Below are positions 17,443-25,000 of a DNA stretch of 25,000 nt, piece by piece (position 1 is the first letter of the stretch; the number at the start of each line of letters is the position of its first letter). The notes beneath the pieces are model-generated. The model was not told the origin of the DNA. It saw only the letters and a program-made list of their open reading frames with translations, and made no database searches. Position numbers and translations under genes: made by a program. The stretch comes from Salpingoeca rosetta (lineage: Eukaryota; Opisthokonta; Choanoflagellata; Craspedida; Salpingoecidae), in assembly GCF_000188695.1 (NCBI RefSeq), contig NW_004754896.1, positions 224,361-249,360 on the forward strand, in the 5' to 3' direction.

Positions 17443-18515
17443 CACAACGCGAACAACACACGGGTGCCACGCCGCCAGGCTTATGAACTGGCCACCAAGA
17501 TGAGCGCAGCTCTCCAACCGAAGGCGCAGCAACACACCAACCCATCAATCAAACACATCAACCACGCACGCGCGCCGTGCCAGGATCAGTGTGCAAACAC
17601 CACGCAGCCGACCAGCAAGCAGCGCCAAGGCAGTGTGTCGAACCCTGACAACCTCAACACACACACACACCTTGAGGATGGCAATGGCCAGCAAGACGAC
17701 GGCGGCAACGAGCACAGCACACGGTCAGGGAGGCCAGCACACACGGGCAGCGTGTTCCCCAACAACGGTTCGCTTGTTGAATGAGGGTGTCAGACCAAGC
17801 GAGCGTTGTGGCTATCAGTTGGCTCGCTTCCTCAGCTCTCAGCGTGGATGTGCAAGCAAGCAAGCAAGCCAGCACACAGCTTCTTGTCCTTCTTTCTGGT
17901 GGTCGGACAGACAACAGAAGGAAGCAGCGAGGGAGAGACCAGCAAGTGAACGTTGGACGTTGGCGGGGGGGTGGCTGGGTTGGCTGGGTTTGCCTCATTC
18001 TGGCGGCGTTCTTCACTTGCACTGCAACGGTTCATCCGCCCGTCAAAGCATCCACCAACCGCCACCAACGATTGACCTGGTCAGGTTTCGCTGCTGGGTT
18101 TGGGTGCGTTGTGTGGCTTGTGGTGTGTGGCGGGAGAGGCAGAAGTTCGTTGTGCGGTGTTTTGCTTGCTTGCAAGCACGCAACGCACTCAACCGAATGA
18201 TGTTTGGGATTTTGGTGTGGAATGTAGATTTCGCACGCGGCATGCGGGTGAAATGCGCATCAAAACCTTGTATCCACCATGCGACCATGCAATCATTTTC
18301 AAACGATCAGCGGCACAGGTCGATTCGTTGGAAAAGTCAAATTTGACCTTCACAGCAACGGCCCAAAGACAAAATTGCCCTGGCTTGACAACACAAACTC
18401 CCCAAAACAACAACCCTCATCAAATACAACAACCCCAACCAACTACACAACAACAACACAACAACAAACAGCAACACCTCGCACGAACAAACAAACCATC
18501 AAAGAAGCAAGGAGG

Positions 18516-19020
18516 ATGAGAGCACCCTTGATGGTGGCAGTGCTGCTGCTACCGCTGCTCTGCATGGTGGTCACGACGACAACAGCTGGTCAGTCTCAGC
18601 CTGTGTTGTTGTTGTTGTTTAAGTTGTTGTTGTTTAAGTTGTTGTTGCTGTTGTTGTTCGTTGTCTCCTCCTTCTCCTGCCTCCTCCTCCTCCCTCTCCT
18701 CCTTCTTCTGCCTCCTCCTCCTCCCTCTCCTCCTTCTTCTGCCTCCTCCTCCTTCCTCCTTTCTTGTGTCGTGCGCTTCCTTTCCGTGCTTCCGTGATTG
18801 TGTGTGTGTGTGTGTGTGTGTTTGTCCTCCACATGCACTCGCGTGACGCTCACGTCCGGCCATCACGCAGACACCGCCCCTGACGATGCAACGTGCAAGG
18901 ATGGAGCGAAGCTGTTCCGTGACGACGCCAACGAGATTGTCGGCTGCTACAAGTCCTTTTCCCGCGCACTCACATGGACCCAGGCCAAAGCCCTGTGCGA
19001 GGTGCGCGCTCATGCCTTTT

Positions 19021-19089
<69 letters not shown>

Positions 19090-21574
19090 CACATGGTGCA
19101 AGAACAGTGTGCGTGGGTACTGTTGTTGCGTCCTTCTTCCCGCTGCATCAAGGTCGTTCACGTAAACAACAACAACAACAACAACACAAACACGTTTGTT
19201 ACTGCATTACTGCGTGCTCCAGCAAGCGACAGGGTTTGCCGGTGAACTGGCGCCCGCACGAAGTGAGGCCGAACAAAGCTTCCTGCTCGGCATCGCCCCA
19301 CGTGAGTTTTGGATTGGCGCAAACTCCCTCGAAGCCGACGGCATCTGGCGTTGGGCTGGCCTCAGCATGGTGCGTCGTCGTGTTGGGTCGCGTTGTGTGT
19401 TGCGGTGTGTCGTAGCGGGTGTTTGCGCCCCTTTTGTATTCTTGTCGACACGGCTTGCGGTGATGCACTGCCCAAACACCAACACTCACCAACCAACCAA
19501 CCAACCAACCAACCAACAAACCAACAAACCAACCCACCTCCTGCCGTCCTCCTTTCCTTTGCATCTCAGGCTGTGGCATTCGACGCGGCGTGGGTCAATG
19601 TGGAGAGCAGGGACTGGAACGAGCGGCAGAACCAAGTCATCAGGGTTGTCGAGGACAGGGATACGGGAAACGTCACATGGTACTACGCCACACCGAACCT
19701 CGAAACCTTTCCCGTCGTCTGCCGCAAGCAAGGTGTGTGTGTGTGTGTATGTGTGTGTGTGTGTTGGAGGGAAGGGGTTAAGGGTGGGGGCTGCTGGGCA
19801 GAAGTGCAAGTCGAGATGCTGCACTACATGTGAATGTTGCGGTTACACGCCTCCTCACGCCCAGAGACGCACACACACACACAATCACACAAACACACAC
19901 AATATCACACACGCACACACACAATATCACAAACACACATGCACGCACACACACACACACACAAACACACATGCACGCACGTGCACGCAATCATACTTTT
20001 CCTCCACGCCTTAGCGTGCGGTCCAAACGAAGACATTGTGGGGGGCATCTGCAGCCCGAATGCCCCGACCGTCTCATCATCTTCGGGGCCACGTGCGTGG
20101 ATCGCCGCCGCCGTGCTCATCCCGCTCATTGTCGTGGCAGCTGCCGGCATCGTCATGTACGCATACAAGTACAACCCTGACCTGTACGACCGCATTGTGG
20201 ACGCAGTGTGCTGTCGCACGTGCACGTGCGCGTGGCTGGACGACACTGGCGCAGACCCGCACACCCACGTGGAGGAGCTGATGATTGAGAACGAGAAACT
20301 CCGCTCGCAGCTCGCCAGCGCACGTGCGAGCTCACAGTGGAACGGGAATGGACTGGAGCTTGCAGGCAACGGCAGTCGGCCAGAGAGCCGGACAAGCATG
20401 GGCTCGTTCAAGCCGGCCTCGCTCGGGTTGGCGCCCGGTATGATGATGGCAAACAGCAACGTGCTCAACAACAACAACAACAGCAACAACAACGCCATCG
20501 GCAGTCATGACGACATTGGAGGTGGCAGCCTGATTCACAGCAACGGCGCGGTTATGAGTCCCTTGTCGTCGCCACGCAAAGGCAGTGGCGTTGCCAGCGG
20601 GGCGGCTGTTGTGCCGTTTGAAAAGATTGCGGAAGCGAGCGAGACGAGCCACCAACAGCTCACCGCTGCAGCCAACAGCAGCGACGCAAACGGTTTCAAC
20701 AGCAACACTGACGACAACAACACTGTCGACAACAACAACAGCAACAACAACAACAACAACAGCACCGGCCATGCGTTTGCCACGACGCCTGGTGGAGGTG
20801 TTGGGGGTACTGCCCTGGGACCCAAGCGGTCGTTTGGTGATCGGCTCAAAGACTCACGCCGCGCCCCCAACGCCCGCATCCGCATCCGCCCCCTGAACAC
20901 CGCCAACACCAGCACGAGCACTACTGGTGGCGGAGGCGGTGCTGTCGATGGCACGAAGAACAACGCTGGCAGCACTTCAGGAAACAACAGCAGTGACAAC
21001 GACAGCAGCAACGGCACCACCAACGCGAGTCGCGGTGTGCGTGTGCCGGTGGTTCGTGGTGGGCTGCCCCCACGTCGCGTGCCCAGCGTTGCCGGTGCCG
21101 TTGGCCGAATTGCGCTTCCAAACCGCTTGCCAAACAACCGCACTGGGAACAGTAGCGGCGGTAGCGGTGGAGGGGGCGTGGTGTTGCCTGCAAGGACGGT
21201 CCCGAGCAGAACGCGGGTCACAGCGCCGCTGCCCGTGGTGACAGCAAACAGGGGAGAGGTTGTGAGCCGGAGTGGTGCTCATGCTACAGTGGACGAAGAG
21301 AAGAAGGAGAAGGTGGAGGATGAGGGGAAGGAGGAGGAAGGAAAGGGGGACAACGACAGGAAGCAGATGGCAGATGAGGACGGTCAGGGCAGCAGGGTGG
21401 CTGTCCAATCACAGCCAACATCATCACGCAAGGCGGGCAGCAATAGTGGCGATGAGAGTGGTGACGAAGGTGACAAGAAGAGCGTGGAACAGGAGCAACA
21501 AGAGGAGGAGAAGGAGGAGGAGGATGTCGGTGGCGCTGACGATGAAGAGAACGGCAGTCGTGGTGGTGATGGTG

Positions 21575-21606
<32 letters not shown>

Positions 21607-22159
21607 GGTGGTGGTGATGGGGTGGAGGAGATTCATCTTGATCAACCACAGCGACGTCGATCGTCAACCGGCATCCGCGCCAAATTGCCAAACCTGTGGG
21701 TACACACGTGCACTGCAGCAACAGCACCATGGTGTGGTGGTGGTGGTGTCGGTGGAATGGACGGGAGGGGTAGGGGAGACGAAGCAGCATGCTTGGTGGT
21801 GGTGAGTGGTATGTCGCTTTGTCAACGCCTGTAGTGTATCTGTACTCACTTCACTCATACACACACACGCGCACACTCACTCAATCACACTCACTCACTC
21901 ACTCACACACACGCGCACACTCACTCAATCACTCACTCACACACGCGCACACTCACTCAATCACTCACTCACACACACACACGCACACACACACACACGC
22001 ACACACACACACACATACATACTCTCCACCCACCATGACACACCACGATCACCCTGTGTGTTCAGGCGGAAGCTGTCTGCTGTTGTCACTCCGGCGCCAA
22101 CCAGCGATGTATCGTCCGTCACCCCAATACAGACATCGTACGGTGGCCATTGGCTATGA
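18516..22159 (+). CDS. Type I membrane protein with C-type lectin domain and long disordered tail, 761 residues, six exons
   Basis: Exons 18516-18588, 18871-19001, 19223-19369, 19570-19732, 20015-21699 and 22073-22159 (TGA) join in phases 1,0,0,1,0. Residues 1-24 are a signal peptide (LMVAVLLLPLLCMVV). Residues about 33-170 form a C-type lectin domain: Cys33, Cys50, the LTWTQAKALC helix with Cys67, WIGA at 98-101, WRW at 110-112, and FPVVCRK with Cys168. The usual EPN/QPD calcium-sugar triplets and a WND motif are absent, so the ligand cannot be guessed. Cys173 and Cys184 precede the membrane span 200-222 (WIAAAVLIPLIVVAAAGIVM). A juxtamembrane Cys cluster CCRTCTC (237-243) could be palmitoylated. 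The cytoplasmic tail of over 500 residues has a short coiled coil (VEELMIENEKLRSQL), Asn runs, Arg/Gly segments, a Glu/Lys then Asp-rich acidic stretch, and RRRSST, a basophilic kinase-like site. The last exon uses the second AG at 22071-22072; use of the first AG (22064-22065) would give a different tail. Confidence 0.88.
18609..18822 (+). repeat. TTG, CTC/CCT and TG tracts in intron 1 of gene 5
   Basis: A (TTG)n/TTTAAG part at 18609-18660, a (CTCCTC)/(CTTCTGC) polypyrimidine part at about 18665-18766 with internally repeated units of about 30 bp, and a short (TG)n at about 18800-18822. Here TG lies on the acceptor side, an exception to the usual polarity. Confidence 0.85.
19025..19088 (+). 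repeat. (TG)n tract near donor, gene 5
   Basis: About 30 perfect units beginning 23 bp after the donor at 19002. Confidence 0.95.
19490..19532 (+). repeat. (CCAA)n tract near acceptor, gene 5
   Basis: Roughly ten CCAA/ACCAA units in the intron 19370-19569; it replaces the usual CA tract. Confidence 0.9.
19733..19990 (+). repeat. TG arm at donor and CA arm at acceptor of one intron, gene 5
   Basis: TG starts at the donor itself (19733-19763). CA/CACAAT/ACGCA units fill about 19870-19990, ending about 25 bp before the acceptor at 20013-20014. Confidence 0.9.
21289..21640 (+). other. Acidic low-complexity region in the gene 5 cytoplasmic tail
   Basis: Begins with alternating Glu/Lys (VDEEKKEKVEDEGKEEEGK), continues through Ser/Gly/Gln sequence, and ends in GAT-repeat-coded Asp runs (GDDDDDDGDDDDGGGDG) before RRRSSTGIRAKLPNLW. 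The reading frame stays open across 1.68 kb of repetitive codons, which supports real translation rather than chance. Confidence 0.75.
21846..22018 (+). repeat. CA/CTCA tract near acceptor, gene 5
   Basis: CACACGCGCACACTCACTCAAT-type blocks repeated three to four times, then pure CA, in the intron 21700-22072. Confidence 0.9.
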
Positions 22160-22160
22160 A

Positions 22161-22191
22161 TGAATGGATGGATGGATGGATGGATGGATGG
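22161..22191 (+). repeat. (GGAT)n directly after the gene 5 stop
   Basis: Seven GGAT units. If the first AG were used for the last exon, this tract would be translated as Trp/Met/Asp/Gly. Confidence 0.9.
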
Positions 22192-22613
22192 TTGTGACGC
22201 TGTGTGTTCGGTGGTGAAGTGAGTGAAGTGCTTGGATTTGGTGCTGTTACTTGACCTTGCTGTGTTGTTTGTTGCCTTCTCTGCGTCCCAGCACTCACGT
22301 CACTGTGCATGTTCGTATGCTCTTTCCCCTTCCACACACAACGTGACACTCTCGCGCGGCAGAAACGAGCTTGACACCACTTCCTCGGACGCGTAACGCA
22401 ACAAGACATCGCAACAACAATGCATGCTGGGAGGGGATTAGGGGGCCACGCGATGTGGACGGAGGGCACAAGCAATTCGCACTGCAACTGTGTGTTGTGT
22501 CAGTACTGTAACTTGATATGTGTGTGTGTGTGTGGGGGGGGGGGAGGTTGTATTCTCTTCGTGACAGCACGTGGCACAATGGAATGTGCCACTGCCATTC
22601 GACATGTCACGTG

Positions 22614-22721
22614 TTGTATTGTTGGTGTGCGTTGCGGCACTTGAGTGTTGTTCTGGTCAGATATGCATTGTATTGTTGGTGTGCGTTGCGGCACTTGAGT
22701 GTTGTTCTGGTCAGATATGCA
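22614..22721. repeat. 54-bp tandem duplication
   Basis: Copies at 22614-22667 and 22668-22721 appear identical by eye. The unit is non-simple sequence including GTGTGCGTTGCGGCACTTGA. Confidence 0.95.
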
Positions 22722-22824
22722 CAAGGTTTAATTTCTTCCTTCTGACAGTGGCCTGTGTGTGTGCACGTGCATGTGTGCGTGTGCGACGCATGAAGCGAGC
22801 CAGCGGCTACAGATGAACTATTGC

Positions 22825-22830
22825 AATAAA
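22825..22830 (+). promoter_or_regulatory. Possible poly(A) signal AATAAA
   Basis: The only canonical AATAAA on the plus strand between the gene 5 stop and gene 6. It lies about 670 bp past the stop, which is long for a compact genome, so it may be coincidental. Confidence 0.3.
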
Positions 22831-22959
22831 GATGACAGCCAAACACACACGTCACAACAGCGTGTTCGCATCAAGACGTGAATGCCACGGTGCTGCAACA
22901 CAGGTGCGGTGCATACAGCAAAAGGCAGCCAGGAAGGCAAACCAGACGCATTAATGTAC

Positions 22960-23064
22960 ACAGACACACACACACACACAGACAGACACACACACTGACA
23001 CACACTGACACACACACACGCAGACACACACACACACAGACAGACACACACACATACACAGACA
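22960..23064 (-). repeat. CA/GACA tract downstream of gene 6
   Basis: Plus-strand CA with GACA and TGACA interruptions, starting about 25 bp past the gene 6 stop, in its probable 3' UTR. Confidence 0.85.
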
Positions 23065-23089
23065 AACAGCAGTGCGCTGTGCGTGTGGT

Positions 23090-23311
23090 TCAGCGCGTGC
23101 TCCTGTGCCAGGCAAAGGCAGTGGCGCCGGCGGCGATGGCGACGACAGCGGCGGTGAGGAGCTGCATCTGACGCTTCATGGCCGCAACCTCCCCGACCAA
23201 CTCGCTGTTGCGCTGGTGGTGGTGGTGGTGGTGGTAGCGTGTCCGTATGTAAGTGTTTGCAAGTGTGTGAGTGGGAAAGTATGTGAGTGAGTGAAGTAAG
23301 TGAAGCGAGTG

Positions 23312-23388
<77 letters not shown>

Positions 23389-23748
23389 TACGCAATGAGC
23401 ATGCGAAAACGTTGAAGGTGGAAAGACCAAAGTTATCACAGTGCAAGACATCCAACCAACCCCTGTGGTCACAAAAGTCACAGTCATTACGCCATTACAC
23501 CACCAACAGCACCAGCAACATCATCCATGAATCAGCGACATGCAGCTCACCCGCAGCAGCTGTTGGTTGTACGTCTTGAGCACAGACGGGTCACGGTGCA
23601 TGCCCTGAATCATACGCGCAGACACACACGTACACAGAGTGAGAGGTTGCGTGGATCAGACGCCGCGCATCAAAGGTTAACAATTGTGCAACGGCACACA
23701 GCAACAAGAGCCATTGGCACAGATCGACACACAGACAGCCAGTCAGAC

Positions 23749-23783
<35 letters not shown>

Positions 23784-23976
23784 ATGTTGCTTGTCTTACA
23801 TCGCAGAATGGTGGCTTCTTGGTGAACCTGAGACCAAGCAACGACAAGGATTAAGCACGCAGGGTCGATGGAGTGGTGGGTCAGTTGTACAGGCAGGCGA
23901 ACACAAACGGGAGATGTAACAGAGCCACGTCAGCCATGCATACCAGGAAAGAAGACAGACACAGCGACAGACTCAG

Positions 23977-24008
<32 letters not shown>

Positions 24009-24896
24009 CTACACAGATACGCATGCACAGACAGACAGACACACACACACATAGCTACACAGATACGCATGCACAGACAGACAGACACACACACACACAC
24101 ACACACACGATACTCACTTGCACTGGCAGAGGCCGCGGACCTCGGTCTTCTCCGCCACAAACTTGAGCGGCTCAAAGCCCGTGCCCTTGTGCGAGCCATC
24201 GCAGAACGGCTGGTTCTGCGACCGGCCTAAGCATGAACAAACAACACACAGCGGGCAAGCGGAGCGTCAGCGCGCGTGTGTCTCGGTGTGAGTCGTGCAT
24301 GTGTGTCAGATGTCTGTGTTCGCGCGCACGTGTGTGTCTTCGCATGCATGGGGAAGAGCGCGTCTGTGAGCTGAGTTACAATGCAGCAAGAACGCGCGTG
24401 TGTGTGTTGAGGGGGGGGGGGCGGTTGACGTACCGCATGCGCACCAGAAGTATGTCTTGCCCTCCTCCTGTTCCCATGGCATAAAGCGGACATGCGAATG
24501 ACAACGAAGAAGAAGACGGGTGAGCTCACATCAACACGTACTCGCAGTTGTGACACGACAGCAAAGCACGAAGCGACACAACGTCTGGACGCACCAGCTG
24601 CACTTTCTTGCTGTGGCCAGCCGCCACGATGGGCACGGGGCCTGTGGCGAGGTTGGGAAGTGCATTTGTGGCAGGAGGCAGGAGATGTGAGTTTGGGAGT
24701 GTTGGGGATGAAGAGGAGCAGGGAGGCAGGGTGATGGACGGGGAGGAGAGAGGGAGATAGAGATGGAGGAGACATGGAAGGTACAGACAAACACACCACA
24801 AGACACAGACACACAGACACAGACACACAGTCACAGGCACATCAAGTGTGAAGCAACACCTTCGGGCTGCTGCTGCGTCTTCTTCTTGCTGCTCAT
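23090..24896 (-). CDS. Tail-anchored protein with two CDGSH iron-sulfur motifs, 143 residues, seven exons
   Basis: Minus-strand exons: 24896-24860, 24641-24595, 24467-24434, 24226-24118, 23827-23800, 23604-23551, 23212-23090 (TGA); phases 1,0,1,2,0,0 all match (432 bp). The start is MSSKKKTQQQPE. Spliced sequence gives CACGRSQNQPFCDGSH, then CQCKFTKKPPFCDGMH: two complete C-X-C-X2-(S/T)-X3-P-X-C-D-G-X-H motifs, each able to bind a [2Fe-2S] cluster through three Cys and one His. The second has Met where Ser/Ala/Thr is usual. The paired motif resembles CISD3/Miner2-type proteins. Unlike soluble CISD3, or CISD1/2 with an N-terminal anchor and a single motif, this protein ends in a coiled region (ELVGEVAAMKRQMQ) and a hydrophobic span (LLTAAVVAIAAGATAFAW) followed by HRSTR. 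That is a tail-anchor architecture, suggesting the outer mitochondrial or ER membrane with the clusters in the cytosol (inference). Confidence 0.9.
23309..23386 (-). repeat. (TG)n tract, CA-type on the coding strand of gene 6
   Basis: Lies in the intron 23550-23213, toward the acceptor. Preceded by GTGA/GTAA units. Confidence 0.9.
23752..23781 (-). repeat. (CA)n tract, TG-type on the coding strand of gene 6
   Basis: Begins about 18 bp after the minus-strand donor at 23799. Confidence 0.9.
23976..24110 (-). repeat. CA tract with embedded 46-bp tandem duplication, gene 6 intron
   Basis: Two copies (24005-24050 and 24051-24096) of a unit containing ATAGCTACACAGATACGCAT and GACA repeats, flanked by CA. 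The tract abuts the minus-strand donor at 24117. Confidence 0.9.
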
Positions 24897-25000
24897 CGTG
24901 CGTGCTTCGTGATGTGAATGCAGAAAAATAGTAAAAATCTTCATCCATTTTTCTACAATCAACGCTGTCTGTGTTTGTGTTTTTTGTGTCCTGTCATCCC
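24897..25000 (-). promoter_or_regulatory. 5' flank of gene 6, with upstream out-of-frame ATG
   Basis: Reading the minus strand, an ATG at 24948 opens a frame (MDEDFYYFSAFTSRSTHDEQ) that overlaps the CDGSH start codon in another frame and does not join the CDGSH frame after splicing. If transcription begins upstream of it, it would be an overlapping upstream ORF. The 50 bp beyond are T-rich on the plus strand. No promoter motif can be assigned. Confidence 0.35.

Larger units (their letters stand above)
16823..18515. other. Divergent upstream region between genes 4 and 5
   Basis: About 1.7 kb with CA tracts at 17084-17131 and 17360-17442. A caccag acceptor-like site lies just upstream of the gene 4 ATG on the minus strand (near 16847), so a non-coding 5' exon of gene 4 may lie further up. 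The plus strand from about 18300 to 18510 is rich in CAA/ACA and lacks TG tracts, consistent with a 5' UTR of gene 5. Several ORFs of 60 to 160 codons are present but none has domain content or phase-consistent exon partners. Confidence 0.5.
18871..19732 (+). other. C-type lectin-like domain of gene 5 (three exons)
   Basis: Encoded by 18871-19001, 19223-19369 and 19570-19732 with phase-0 internal introns. The order of landmarks matches the fold: first disulfide strand (TCKDG, VGC), helix 1 ending in LCE, SEAEQSFL helix 2, WIGA strand, WRW, and the final CRK. An inserted stretch, VVEDRDTGNVTWYY, lies where the long loop and calcium sites normally sit. Confidence 0.85.
22160..23089. other. Convergent intergenic region between genes 5 and 6
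   Basis: Contains the probable 3' UTR of gene 5, a (GGAT)n run directly after its stop, a 54-bp tandem duplication at 22614-22721, an AATAAA at 22825-22830, and a CA/GACA tract at about 22960-23064 just beyond the stop of the minus-strand gene 6. No coding region is supported. Confidence 0.55.

Noticed and set aside
17072..17548. Minus-strand 158-codon ORF upstream of gene 4
   Set aside because: About half is CA-tract translation and the rest is Cys/Ser/Leu-rich with no partner exon. It is more likely leader or intergenic sequence.
17654..17780. Hydrophobic minus-strand reading (VLVAAVVLLAIAILK) ending at a donor-like site, suggesting a membrane protein exon
   Set aside because: A TGA lies just upstream in the same frame, and no acceptor AG or ATG lies between it and the hydrophobic stretch.
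17290..17784. Plus-strand 164-codon ORF with internal ATG (MSAALQPKAQQ)
   Set aside because: Low-complexity, crosses a CA tract, has no donor in phase with gene 5 and lies in the probable upstream region.
20535..21221. Long minus-strand ORFs opposite the gene 5 tail (Leu-rich, 228 codons)
   Set aside because: They are antisense of Asn/Ser/Gly-rich codons (AAC read as GTT, AGC read as GCT). The plus frame is anchored by the membrane span and lectin exons.

Overview
The window is nuclear DNA of an intron-dense, fairly GC-rich eukaryote. Genes are split into many short exons (22 to 449 bp, one of about 1.7 kb) joined by introns of roughly 60 to 500 bp with ordinary GT-AG ends. Nearly every intron carries a (TG)n, (CA)n or (CTCA)n tract. 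Gene content (a transmembrane C-type lectin, a DEP plus inversin-like ankyrin protein, a CDGSH protein, Q/N-rich proteins) fits a unicellular holozoan; a choanoflagellate is my best guess. This is inference and no marker here settles it. TGA and TAG are both used as stops, so the standard code applies.

Most six-frame ORFs here are runs of translated microsatellite (Cys-Val, Thr-His and similar). I instead chained exons by hand, requiring splice sites, matching phase and protein-like sequence. Six genes result. (1) Plus strand, <1-6292: 5'-truncated gene with a Q-rich N-terminal part, a DEP domain and about nine ankyrin repeats resembling inversin. (2) Minus strand, 7790-6940: three exons, 168-residue protein of unknown function. 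(3) Plus strand, 8895-9808: two or three exons, unknown product, strand less certain. (4) Minus strand, 16822-10737: 18 exons all in phase, 871-residue low-complexity protein with a basic Gly/Arg-rich tail. (5) Plus strand, 18516-22159: six exons, type I membrane protein with signal peptide, one C-type lectin domain, one membrane span and a long disordered tail. (6) Minus strand, 24896-23090: seven exons, 143-residue protein with two CDGSH iron-sulfur motifs and a C-terminal membrane anchor.

Layout: genes 1/2, 3/4 and 5/6 are convergent pairs; genes 2/3 and 4/5 are divergent and probably share upstream regions (7791-8894 and 16823-18515). The genes do not form an obvious pathway. The strongest non-gene signal is polarity of the intron repeats: read on the coding strand of each gene, TG tracts tend to lie near donors and CA/CTCA tracts near acceptors, on both strands, so that some introns carry two complementary arms.
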